Shown here in pieces: positions 1-12,600 of a stretch of DNA of 64,000 nt (position 1 is its first letter; the number at the start of each line of letters is the position of its first letter). Origin of the DNA: Paralichthys olivaceus (Eukaryota; Chordata; Actinopteri; Pleuronectiformes; Paralichthyidae); contig NC_091107.1 of the NCBI RefSeq assembly GCF_024713975.1, positions 16,605,501 through 16,669,500 on the forward strand, given 5' to 3'. Below the pieces are notes generated by a model, which saw only the letters and a list, made by a program, of their open reading frames with translations, was not told where the DNA came from and did not search any database. A program made the position numbers and the translations under genes.

Positions 1-530
1 AGGTTTTACTGCTTGTTTCTTGGACATTCAATAATTTATCCTCTGACTCATTTTGCTTTGTGGAACACAACTTTCCTTTTTTTTAAGTTTGACGTACAGG
101 ACAGTGTTTCTCCACCAACCTCTCCAACTATCTGACTCTTTTGGGCAGTTCCAACAATACCTGCTTCTAAACTTCACCCGTGTGTGTGCATGTGTGAATT
201 TGTTTCTTTGGGCGTGCGAGCATCTTTCTGACTGAGTGAGAGAAACGCGTGAGTTAACAGGTAGATGTGGATGAGAATACACACTGTTTTGTTTTTAATC
301 ACCAGTGCTTGTTTTCGTCCTGCACCTCAACATGACGCATATTAAAAAAACCACAGAGACAGACTAGTCTTTGCTTTAAGGATTGTGCCCCACGCTATAG
401 CAACTTTACATCCTGAAGGAGCGTCTGCAAGTTCAACCCTTTTTTTTAAAAAATACACTAGAGGAAGCATTTTTTTCTGTGCTGAAGTCTCGACCCCACC
501 GGCCCCATCGGCCCCTGCCTCTACCTCAGG
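1..530 (+). promoter_or_regulatory. Upstream flank / probable promoter side of the distal kcnip1 first exon
   Basis: No coding evidence. The stretch carries a small TG-rich run near 181-200 and a C-rich segment at 486-520 next to the 531 ATG. No clear TATA box. The transcription start cannot be placed. Confidence 0.3.
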
Positions 531-618
531 ATGGCTGGCTGTACCAGTCGCTGCAGGCAGGGGGTGCTCAAATTAATCCAGTCCCTGCAGAGATTGGTCT
601 CGGGAACCCTCGCAAAAG
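531..618 (+). CDS. kcnip1: kcnip1 alternative first coding exon (Cys-rich N-terminus)
   Basis: The ATG at 531 (A at -3, G at +4) opens 29 codons starting [20 protein letters not shown], then one G before the donor gtactg. Phase 1 is exactly what the exon at 16864 needs (G+AC = Asp). The basic, amphipathic, two-cysteine segment resembles the Cys-rich alternative N-terminus I recall for a mammalian KCNIP1 isoform, and would suit palmitoylation instead of myristoylation. A pyrimidine-rich stretch ending in cag lies just upstream, so a non-coding exon could be spliced on at about 530. Transcript support was not available. Confidence 0.8.
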
Positions 619-3600
619 GTACTGTGGCTTTTTACCCTGACACCATTCACTCAGATGTTCATTTACACACTTCACATCTTGTGATATGATATAATATAGT
701 GATGTGAGAGGACTACATCTAACATTCAAGTAATTCTTAGTAATTCCCTAACCCTTGTCATATAGCGCAAAACTGCAGGTCACTGGTGCAACCGAGTGGA
801 CAAGTTCAGGACTCAGTTGAAAATGTTTTGTAAAGATTCCTTTGAGATTCTGCTGCATGTCGACAGGATTGCATCATTTCATTTCTGCAGATTTTGCTGA
901 TCTCCTGTTCTACCACATATCAACAGTGTTTCCCTGGATTCAGTTCTTGTGAAAGGGGAGGTCACTAAAGTTCAGCTTGACACATACTTTGCTGTGATAC
1001 AGTGAATTATCATGCTGGGAATAGCCAATAGAAGAGGTTAACTGTGGCCCAGACGTGTAATGGGGTCAGGGTTGGGTTTTTTAGGATTGCTGACCGTGCA
1101 AGCCAGGGTCAGCAACAATCCCCAGATTGATCGGTTGTAAGAGGAACAAAATGTGCCAAGAAAATATTTCCCATCATCACCACCAACATGGAGGTTGGGT
1201 CCATGGCTGTTAATGCCAAAATTTCTATAGGTTCACAAGGGTTGCTGACATGGATTTTGGCTGAGAGGGAATAACTGCACATGAATAATAATGTTGAGTC
1301 AGTCTCAGTTTTTGACAGCATCAAATAAGTAATTAAAACTAAAGTTTTTGGAAAATGAGCCCTTGAACTAACATCAGTGTGATAAAAACAACCTAAAATG
1401 ACAGAAACTGTTCACTGCAGCCAGTCACCAAAGAGTGACAGATTCACTTCTGGGAGATGTATGTGGTGCACACCAAAGACTGTATATGCAAATGGACGGC
1501 ATGACAGCTCCCCAAAAGTGAAGCCAAAGCATCAACTGCCCCCTGGTGGCAGGCTTGAGTATAGGTCATAAACCCCGCCTTCTCCATCTAAGTGAATGGG
1601 GCATGGGCCAAACTAAAAAGTCAAAGTAATTTTTCACAAAGCTGGTAATTTAAGGCAGCTCTTATCACATCATTAGGTGAAAGGGATCTATTGGCAGAAA
1701 TGCAATATAAAATAATCCTAGCAATGTTCTCACTAGTGTGTTTCATCTAAATTTATATCATATATATATATTTATATTTAAAAACTTTATATTTATATCA
1801 GGAGGGGGTCCTCTCTACGGAGACCACCCTGGCACCATATTTGGAAGGGGAGGGTAAGGTGAGGGGTGTTCAGCTGAAACATGCAAATTCATCACTTAAT
1901 TCTACACACTGAACCTTTAAATGTAAATTTGTCCAGTAAGTTTGGCTTTAATTAGTAATTTGATGTTTAAAAATAGGCTGAATCATTAGTATTGACAGTT
2001 GAGACGGACTCACGATTGGTCAAGCTCGAGCATGGGTGGGGCCTCGATACCGCAGCTTCATCCCCTGATCGCTACTGCAGAGACTCTCGCTCCAAATGAC
2101 TTCTTCTTGGAGGAAATCTTTATTTAAAGTCTCTGATACAAACAAAGTGACATCTAACGCATTAACCTCTTAGTTTGGGGGGGGGGTAAAAGTTGCTTTA
2201 TGCAGTAAGTTCTCACAATTCATTAAGTCATGTCTGCATCATCTGTAAGCACCTCTTAAACCCCATTTGTGACACACTCTCAGCCTCTCCTCAGGTTCAC
2301 TATGTTTGTGTTAATGGCCTGAAGCCCGACTTTTTCCTCTTGACCTCGTTCACCCTGTGGTTGAAAGTCTCTTTTCACCTGAGCAGCAAAAGAACAACTG
2401 CTGAGTCAGAGTGCAGCTCCAAGTCAGTCTCAACTAATAAAACACTGTCACAAGCAGAAAGACCTCCAGTCTTAAACAAATGTAAAAATGTACACACACA
2501 CACACACACACACAGTTGCAGTCACATCCACTCCCTGGAAGTTTTTTTACAGGGCAGAGAAGCCTAAGCACAGCGGCTGGCAAACGACTGCAACAGAGAA
2601 AACAGCCAGGAAAACATACACAACCAGGGCCATCACATTGTTTATTAAATGGAAGTTAGGTAAGGTTGGCAGGGAGGTGGCAGGGAGGTGGCAGGGCCGG
2701 TGCGGTTGGTAGATGAGGAGGGAGTGAAGGGAAAAAGCAGGCAGGTGAGGCGATGGAAAGCACGCAGGCAAAATGCTGTAGAAGCTCAGGAAACTCAGAA
2801 ACTCAAATAGACTATTCAAGTGGTAAACTCTAATGAGGGGAGCAGATGATCCGGCAAAGATTGGATGAAAGGTGCAGGGTTTAAATACACTGCAGGATAC
2901 ATTGGAGATAAGAAGCAGGTGTACAGCAAGGTAGGACTGGAGATTGATGAGCTACCAGGTTGCAACCATGGCCGTAACATTTCTTCCAGTGTAGCAAGTG
3001 ATTTTGAAGAAGACAGCTTAACATGTTTTATGTTTAATCCTATAGTTTCTGTCAAAAACATGAAACATGACTGCAACTGACAGGGGCAGCAATATCACCG
3101 CTTCACATGTGATGTGGAAAGACACCATGGAAAGTTTTACTCCGTTTCATCTTCATACTGATGAAAGGACCAGTCTCTCGGACAATTTTTTTAAGACTGT
3201 ATGTGAAAGATACAGTGTGTAGAATTTTGTGATATCTAGAAGTGAAGTTGGATGTTGCAGCTGAACACCACTCACCTCACCCTCTCCTTCCAAAAGTGAA
3301 AAAGAACCTGTGGTAGCTTCAGTTGTTATAAAAACTCAAAAGGTGTTTAGTTTGTCCAGTCTGGACTAATGTAAAAAACATGGCGGCCTCAATAGAGAGG
3401 GTCCCCTCGATGTAAATATAAAGTATTTAAATATAAAGGACCTTTTCTGAGGTAAAGAAAAATACAATTCATACAATTTAGATGGAACAAACTAGTGAAA
3501 ACATCATGAGGATTATTCTACATTAAATTTCTGCCAATAGATCCCTTTCACCTAAATCTTACACACTGGACCTTTAAAATCTATGTAACCTCAAAAACAC

Positions 3601-6600
3601 ATCTGGTAATTGTCCAGTATTCATATTATATTTTGTCATATATTTTGCATCTGTTATTTAAAAGAACAACAGAAAGGAAAGTGCAGTGAAAGCAGCTGAG
3701 AGTGAAAATACAGGAGACATTCTGAACTTATGACGTTGTCCACTGTGCTATTCTGGAAATAATGCTGCCTACTCATGGCTGCACAGGTTCAGAATCTAGG
3801 TCATGCAACGCATCTGTAAAGTCTAAAACTTAGGGGCTGTGCACCAACCATCCTTTTATATTACAAATTCCAATCTTTCTTTACTCACTGCAAAGTTGCT
3901 CATTTCAATTACTTGGACTAATTACCAAAGTAAAGTAATACTTAGAAGCACAAAGCGGGAAACTGCTCTTCACCGTGATCAGCCTTTCTGACGTTATTTG
4001 TGGATGGCTGCAGTTTTGTCGTCTGTGTTCTCAGAGGATGAGCAGTTTGTGAAATGAAGTGTAAAATTTATTGAACGTCTAGACTTTCCACAAAATGTTT
4101 TTTTATGCTTCGCTGATCACAGTTCATGGGCCTGACCTGTTGTTACTTAACGATAAGATGGATTTGGCAGCACAGTGGCCATATCTTTATTTAACACTAT
4201 GATTAAATGTCACTGAGTTTATATCCTCTTGTCAAAATACCAAGTTAGAAATAGTGTGAAATGGGGCCCATCAATTCCATTCCTTTGACATTCTTTAAAG
4301 TTTTACAATTCATAATGTGGGAAGAAATATGTATAGTTTTATAACTAAGCAAAAGTACACAGTGTAATGTAAAATATGTGTTTCAAAGTGTGAATCATGC
4401 AATTGTAGTTTCCTGTTGTAATGTATCTCTGGTATATTTCAGATTACATTGCTCAAGCTTTTATTTTTATTTCATTTAAAAATGGATGGACACACAAACA
4501 GGAAAGCTTACAATACATTCAATATAAAGTCCACAAAAGCAAAGGCCTTGAGAAGCAATTTGAAATAAAGTCTCTCTGACATAGACTCAATAAAAACTGA
4601 ACATACATGAAGATATTATGTAGACATAAGATATAATATATTTATTTTAAGGTTTCTGTGTTTAATTGTGTAATATTTTACTCATGGCAGGGTGATTGTT
4701 TCTCTAAATGTAAAGAAACACAAATAAATAGAATTCCCTCTCAGCATCTGAAATGAAAACTAATATGGTTCTGATGATCTGTGAATCATTCTTGAATAAA
4801 TTGGTGAAAATATCAAACAAAAAATGCCCAATCTTGCAGATTTTCATGGAAAACTGTTTGGCAGTTTTTGCATAATCTTGCCGACAAACAAATAAAGAAA
4901 CCAACGTACCGGGGGGGTGAAAACATCACCGCCTTTGCAGAGGTAGAGAAGAGTTGATCTCACACTGTTAGAGTAACATGTGAGACGTGGCCTTTGTCCT
5001 CTCAGTGTGCAGTGGTTGCATTCCAGATGAAAACCTTTCTTTGCACCATTTAATCCTAATCGTGTCTCCGAGCATCATCTCTGCACATCGCAGCAGCTAT
5101 TGTATATGCATGGAAGAAGACATGAAAATATGCACACACATGCATATTCACTTTCACACACGCAAGCTTTGTCAGGTAAGCCCATCATCTCCAGCACGGA
5201 CGTATCTGCAGTAGTTTGGATTGTCATGCACACTTGCCTGCACACACTTACAGTACATACATAACTACATGAAGCATGAAACTATGCTTGTTCATCTTTA
5301 AAAGGCTCGTCTTACAAACTCACGGTGCGTGCACGGCTGCAGTAACCGAAACATTAGCATGTGTGCTTCTGCCAGGTGTTACTCCTACACTCTGTACTGT
5401 GTTCGTAACTACGTTTGTAACTCTGTTCCAGCCACATGATTGGTCTGGCGCGACGCTATTCTTATTATCATTGGCTGTTTGTGTTGTGTGTCAAAACATG
5501 GATGGAATGAGTTCTACTGAGGTTGTATCGTCCATGTCTTATATTTCTTTTAAGGAAAAGTTATTTTGCGATAATTATCTTTGTCGGCCAGCGTTACGTT
5601 TAATCTTAACATGGAGATTTTTAACCTTATCTTAATGTTTGTTTGAACCGTTGTGTAAAACTTATTTTGCTTAATGCATCGTCTTTTTTGTCGACTCATT
5701 TGGAAACAGCAGGAGCGAAAGGTGAAGGCAGAAACTCAGTCATCCGGACTCATGCTGCACCTGTCTCTCGCTATTACAAGTCACATGTGTCCTCTAAGTG
5801 CATAACCTTGCAGCAGGAGTCACACCGTTCCACACTGCAGAGGCAGGTTCACATCTACGGCTCGTGCACTACCACCATGAATTTACTGTTCTGGCCAAAT
5901 CTAAGGCAGAATTCACCCTGTGCTACGCTGCATTCGTGAACCCTCCTTCCCCAAACTCTCTCCTTTCATTCTCTCTCTCTCCCCTTCTTTCTTTCTGCAG
6001 CTGTACAAGCAGCACAAGGAGCTGACAGTATGTGTCCCTGCTTTTAATTTTTTACATCGCTTCACTACACTCTTTTATGTAACCGCCTCCTTCTAGATTT
6101 ATTTTTACCTCTGGCCTCCTGTCACTCCGTGTGTCTTATTCCACACATTTATTCTTTCCAGCCTCATTGATCGACTGTCTGACACAGACTGTTGAGACAG
6201 TACAGGTGAGGCTCTTTGAGGCAGTGGACGCTGTGTTGGTGGCTGAGTTGTGTGGAAGTGAACTAAAGGTTCTGCCCAGATGTTCATGGTGATGCACTTT
6301 GTTCAGTTTTCCACGTGTTGTAAAAGCACAAGCTGCTGGTTTCTTTTTTAAGACTATACTCTGCTGCCACCTGTTGTTCAAAGTCGCACACTACAAGCTT
6401 GTGATGAGGGAGTGAGAGCTGGAGAAGTGCTCTGCAGCTTTGTCTGCACAGTTGCTTCACTTTGCTCACTCAGGACTTGCTTTCTATTCCCTCTCTTCTC
6501 ACGGTGGCTGTGGAAAAAGGAGTAGAGGGGATTGTCCACAAACCAGAAGGTCGGTAGTTTGATCCCCTGCTTCTCCAGTCTGCATTCCAACGTGTCCTAT

Positions 6601-9600
6601 TGGACAATATGCTGAACCCCAGACTGCCCTTGATCCCGAGTGCATAACAGGTTAGATATTAAAAGTGCTGGGTCTAGAAACGTTGTATGACTGGGTGAGA
6701 TGCCACTTGTATTGTTAAGAGCTCTCAGTGGTCAATAAGACTGGAAAAGCAAAGTGCTATATAAATACTGTGCATTTATCATTTATCATTTAAATATATT
6801 CACTGGTTTATTTTTTTCAGATAATTAATGTGTTCATGGGCAAATGTTTGTAGACAGTGTGGTAGATAACAGCACTTTTAATATTGAATATTGAATATTT
6901 TGTATATTTTATTGTAACATATTATATAAAACTTGAAATTTATTTTATACTATGCTATTAACACAACCCACTTACTGAAACAGTAAGAAATGTATTTGTG
7001 ACAATACATATTTCAAAATTGTGAAATCTTGTATTATTATTATTTTTCTTATTTTTGTCTGACTGTCTACATTTCCAAAATAATAACAATATAAAACAAT
7101 ATAAAACAAGGAAAAGTAGCCTAAGGTGGTAACTTATTTCTTTTTTTGATGTGGTAATTTTATTTGAGTCCCGGACACTCCATCTTCCTCCCATAGCCCA
7201 AAGACAAGCCAAATACATTATTTGGAAACTCAGGTTTATTGCTGAGCTGGACCCAAATGGAAACCTACAAAAAATAGGAAGTGCAGGAAATACATTTAAT
7301 TGAAACATTGCAGACTTACAGTCAGTAGGCAGGCTAATGTAACAAACACTCTGGCAAAAAAATACTTCTCATATGGAGTGTGCAGATGACAGAGACATTT
7401 CAAGGTGAAGAAGAGAGTTGTAGAGAAGAAATAAATCCAATGCAAACAAAAATGCTCAACTCCTGTCAGAGAGGAAGGAGAGATCATTTATACCCACATC
7501 AACAGATTCATCAGTTTTATTTGAAATTATAAACCTTCACTTCATCAGACTTGAAAATGTCTTATTGAAAGAAGGGTTTCCGTTTCATTCAGGTGTTCAC
7601 TGACTTAGTCCTGGAGGAAGTACTCAAACATTTTGCCTAAAAATAAATGGACAAAAATGTATTCAGATAAAAATGCTACATTACCTTTTTCTACTCGAGT
7701 AGAAGTAACTAATTGCTTGTAGGTGTATTTTTAGTATTATAAGTACTGGCTGCGTTTAGCCTACTCCCTAATGTCTACGACATCATCATGGTTGAGTCTC
7801 TTCCAATAGGTGTTTCTTCAGTGATGCCGCTGCCTGTGTTTTGCTCTCATTAAAGGTAATGGGGTCTAATTTTACCTGCAAATGAAAAACAAATATACGA
7901 AACGCAGAGTAAAGACTTATAAAAATGAAGTGACATAGAAATATTTACTGTTTTATGTAGTGGAGTGAAAGTGAAATATACTCAAAACTACATCAACTTA
8001 AGTGATAGATACATGAAAAATATCCTTCAGTACAGCAACAAAGTTAAAGTACTTCTTTACATCCCGTCACTGAACTGATGTTTTCATCTTACCTGGAATT
8101 ATGAAATGAATGAAACATGATAAAAGATATCAGAGTAAAAGGATTTAAGAAATCCAGATGTCTGTGAAAAGGAAAGTCGTGCAGCACATCTGACACACTT
8201 TTGATTCGTCTGATGGGAGCTGACGTGTGAAGCTCAACCACTTGTGACAAGAAAATGAAAGGATTATGAAGTCAGACTGCAGCGTGTGTGTCCTTGATGC
8301 ATGTCACAGTACAGAGTGATATGGTGCAGAAAGGCAGTTCCAGATGGCACACATCTGTCACATCTGGGATTACAAGGGTTTCCTATTTGAATCCTGCATG
8401 TGTGTGTATGTGCGTGTGTATTTCAGTCTTAGGGAGACAAATTTCAGACTAAATACTAATTCATTGCGGACAGCTTATGCTTTTTGGGACAAAAGTCGTG
8501 TCCCCAGTTTGGGACTATTAGGGCTAGGGTTATAGTGTGTGTGGGTCAGACTCTTCACATTGAATTGAAGGGGATGTAATGCAATAAACTAAGGTAAACT
8601 GAGAGGAGATTCTTTAAATTTGTAATATTTTGTAGAAAAATTTAGGGAAATGTTTAAATGAGATGCATGTGCGTTAAAGGATCTGTAGCACTGAAAATGT
8701 TTTATCTTATTTTATTTGTATATTATTGTGGAACAGAACTTTGAGAGGGGTGTGTGTTTATTAGAATTATGCATGACATTATGTTTAATTAATCAGTGCA
8801 TGACAAGTTCTTACCTCAACTCCACATTTGCAGACGGCCCTCAGGAGATCCCATGAACACGCACACACACACACACACACAAGCACACACACACAGAGGT
8901 TTGCGCAGCTGTCCTTGATAGGACCTTGCATTGACTTCCATCCATTGTGGACAGCCTAACCAAAACTTTATCCTAAACCTTGACCATGACCAATTCATGC
9001 CTAACCCTGACCTAAACAAAATGATTATCTGATTCTCTGAACTTAACCAGGACGTCGGAAATGATGTTTTGCCTCACTGGGATCAGGCTTTGGTCCCTAT
9101 GAGGTGTACTGGTCCTGACATGATCTGTGAAAAAGGTCCGAAAGAGGTGTCTTCATGACTAAAGAGGACATTATATTGATTTCATGGAGACTAACTCTAA
9201 CCTTAATCATACTTGTCTGACCCAAAACATTTAACCTAAACCATAACTTAACCTGACCGTAAACTAAACGTGTCTTTACCTGAATATGTAATGATTCACA
9301 TTATGAGGACTTATTCCCTCCCCCTTCAAACAGCATTAATTAGGCCAGGCTAAAATAACTATGAGGGAATAAATATTCAATTTATGAATGACAACAGAGT
9401 TCAAGCTCTTAAACCCAGGATGTAACAAATCTTATGTTTGATATCTTTTACTTTACTGTAATGTCACTTTATTCCTTTTACATGGCCGCTCTTGTTCTCA
9501 TGCCAAGGAGTGGAATGCAACTTTTAAGAAACAAGAAAGCTGAAACAGCATTGAAAAAAAAGGCAGAGAGGAGCCGTCACCTAAACACATATAGACGGAG

Positions 9601-12600
9601 CGATGCAGAGAGAGCATTTACATTTCTGGTTTGTAGCCAGTGGCATATTTAAAAAGACATTGTGTTCCACTACATGCACCCCACAGCAATTACTTTTTAG
9701 GAACTTCCCAGACACATTTTCCTCATCAGCTTCTTTTTACTGCAGTGAGTAATATTACTCAAGCAGAAAACAACACTTACAAACTCTTACCTCTGTTTCC
9801 ACCAGCCCTGTCTGAATCTTAATGCTGAGCACTCACAGGATAATAAACATTAGCCGCTTCCACAGCTTTCCTCCCCTAATGCACACAGTCATACCATGAA
9901 TATTCATTAACACCATAATGTTCTTGTTTGTATCACAGTAATTCTCCATCAGCCATATTAAGAGGGATGATAGTAAAGATCGAGCACACACACACGTGGG
10001 CAGCCTTGACCGCAAACATATATCTACATGCTAATGATGTCACAGACCATGCTTGACAAGGCAGAGGACTCATTTGAAATGCTATTGGACTGAAGGCATG
10101 ATTAACACATTGTGCATGTGTGTGTGTGTACTCATGTTAGTGGAAGTAAAAAGACAAGTCATGAATGGGAGCAGAAAATAAGAATACATTTTTGGAGTTA
10201 TTCACCCTATGGTGAATATGGGTTAGGGTTGCAATGAGGGATAGGGTTGGGGTTAGGGTTGTGATTAGGGCTAGGGATGAATACCCATTGGAGATCAAGA
10301 TATTCTTCAATAACTTTTTTTCTGAAGGTCATAGAGCCTTGGAAGTTGGTTCCATCTCCACTAATGTGCCTATGCTCGATCCACTAGGACCATCCTCAAG
10401 CTTCTACGACCTTCGGAAATGGTGAAACCACCAAATCTAAAAAAAAAAAGTACAAGATATTTTTGAATAACTTTTTTTCTGAACGCCATAGAGACTTGGG
10501 CATTTCAGCATTAAATGAATGTCCTCTATCTGTTACCATTCACCGCTTACTGTTGTTATTACTGAATTACTAACCAGCACTCCCCCATAACATGAGGGCA
10601 TGAGCAGCAAGGGAACTAGAGAGAGGGGGAGGCTGACAGATGAGTAGAGTGAGGCACAGAAGAGAGGGAGTGGCGCAGAAAGGCAGGAGCAGCTCGTGTG
10701 TGTGTGTTTGGAGAGAGAGATCAGAAATCCAAGAGAATCAGCTCAAAGACGAGAGGCGTCCTCCAGTGACAGAACTGAAGCCAGTGAGGAGATACAACAG
10801 GGGCAAAGCCCCTTTAAGATACAGAGCCGCGGAGGCAGATGAAGACAGGACGACGACAGGACAACAAAATCCTGATATAAACAGCGGACTGTTACTCTCT
10901 GGGTTGTTTGACCAGGGCTGGTTTCCACGGTGACAACATGGGTGCAGTGGTGGGCACTTTGACCATGCAAACCAAGCAGAGGACATCGTCCAGAGGTACG
11001 TCAACACCGGTCAGAGAGAGATGGAGAGAAGACAAAAGAGCCACAAAAAGACAGATTAAACCGAGAGAAAGAGAGAGAAAAAAGAAAGAAAGAAAGAAAA
11101 CAGTCTCAACATAATAATTAAGACCAATGAATGTGTTTGTTTTTGTCTTTTTTTGTGTTGTTTATAAGCACATTCAAAAAAAAGCAGAAATGTTTGTTTG
11201 TATTTTTGTGGAGTGAAATACTGACAGTTAGAGATTTACATACATGTGACCAGTTGATACCAAACTGTATGGAAATGTAAAGTGCAGTAGCCAACAGCAT
11301 TAATGCAACATTTTATATCTAAAGTATAAAAAAACATAATTTTTTAGAATCAAAAATATCTCTGCAAGGGAAGAAGCAGCAGGACGCTGAGGTGTGAGGT
11401 AGAGCATGTGCTGTGGTCATGATGGAGAGATTACAGTATTCCACGGAGTAGGATGTCCTTGAGAACAAGAGCAAAATCACTGCCCCTGACTCTATCATTA
11501 TGTGTGTGTGTATGTGTGCGTGTGTGTGTGTGTGTGTGTGTTCTGTGTGCATGCGTGGGTGCCTGTTGGATGTGAGTGGGGAGTGAGCGTGCGCACGGGC
11601 GAGAAACGGGAGGCAAACGGACGGGTCCAGGCGAGAGCATGTGAATTAACACGCAGCTCACATATCATACCTCCCTGGCCTTATGCTTGAGGAGCCTGTT
11701 GTCATGGAGACTGGGTTGTGGAGAGGGCATGATAGGAGAGTGTGAACAATACTCAGCCAGGATGAATGATGAATTTATAGCAGCGTGAGATAGAAACAAA
11801 ATAGATGAGCCAGCAAACAAAGCAACTACTCTCCGAGGTGAAGCTGATGCTTTGTGTTTGTTGTTACTCTTCCTTGTTCTGATAAAAGCATCTCGAGAAG
11901 CTACTGGGGAGAAAAGGATGCACAGGGGTCAACTTGTTTCTTTTTTTATCTCCTTTAATGTTTGTGTTACGGTGCCAAGCGTTGAGAGGTATATGGCAAA
12001 ATTCCCAGGAAGGAAAAATAAGTACGACAGCGCAAGAAAGTGTTTGGAAGGTTAGATCAAAGCCAGATACAAGTAAAAACGTGTCAGTTAGATTTAAAAT
12101 ATTGTACCGCAGACCCTTAAGTGAAGAACAAGCCTAAATCCTTTTTTAAATGAAAAGACTTCTGTCTGGAGGGTTTGCTGTGTGTGCCACCTGTACCGCC
12201 ACTTCAGCGTGTGTGTCACCAGGTGGAGATAACTGTGGCTTTAGAATCAAAACATGCTTTTAATGTGCAGGAATGCTTATGTTTCTGAAGTGTCTTAAGT
12301 GTCTTGTGTTTTGGTTAGGGAGTTACGCTCTTGTCTCTGGTAAACATTGAGAGGCAGCCTGTCACTATGGTGACCTAGACTGCTCTCTGTTCCCTCCCAT
12401 TTCCTATAAACACTGAAATGCATCTATTGTACTTCCAGTTTTTTGGTTTGACTGTTTACATGCACGTTGGACCAAGAATCCTTACTGCTGACAGATCTAT
12501 GTTGAAGAAAATTCAGATATTCAAGTAAGGACAACTGAGGCTCATCGAGTAAATTAAATGTGTTCACCACTGAGCACTAATTAGAATTTCAGCCATCTTT

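Larger units (their letters stand above)
1470..2110. mobile_element. Non-autonomous transposon with a second MITE nested inside
   Basis: The outer parts (1470-1670 and 1921-2110) match, in order, 52240-52440 and 52800-52990: gactgtatatgcaaatggac, a CCCTTGGTGGC-like box, then aagtcaaa and, later, a cctgatcgctactgcagagactc-like segment. Between them, 1671-1920 is a minus-orientation copy of the 12711 family, so one element inserted into another. Confidence 0.65.
619..10600 (+). other. kcnip1 intron between the two alternative first exons
   Basis: About 10 kb with no coding exon that I can support. It is dominated by dispersed repeats (listed separately at 1470-2110, 3203-3577, 4770-4905, 6530-6795, 7607-8075, 8850-9270 and 10190-10540) and CA microsatellites. 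Mammalian KCNMB1 lies inside KCNIP1, but no kcnmb1-like exon was seen on either strand. Confidence 0.6.

Noticed and set aside
10218..10280. Interstitial telomere array
   Set aside because: Only a handful of imperfect TTAGGG-like words; too short and irregular to be a telomeric relic.
10640..10933. 97-codon frame treated as a separate protein
   Set aside because: It lies in the leader immediately before the kcnip1 start, has weak start context and no family resemblance; kept only as a uORF.
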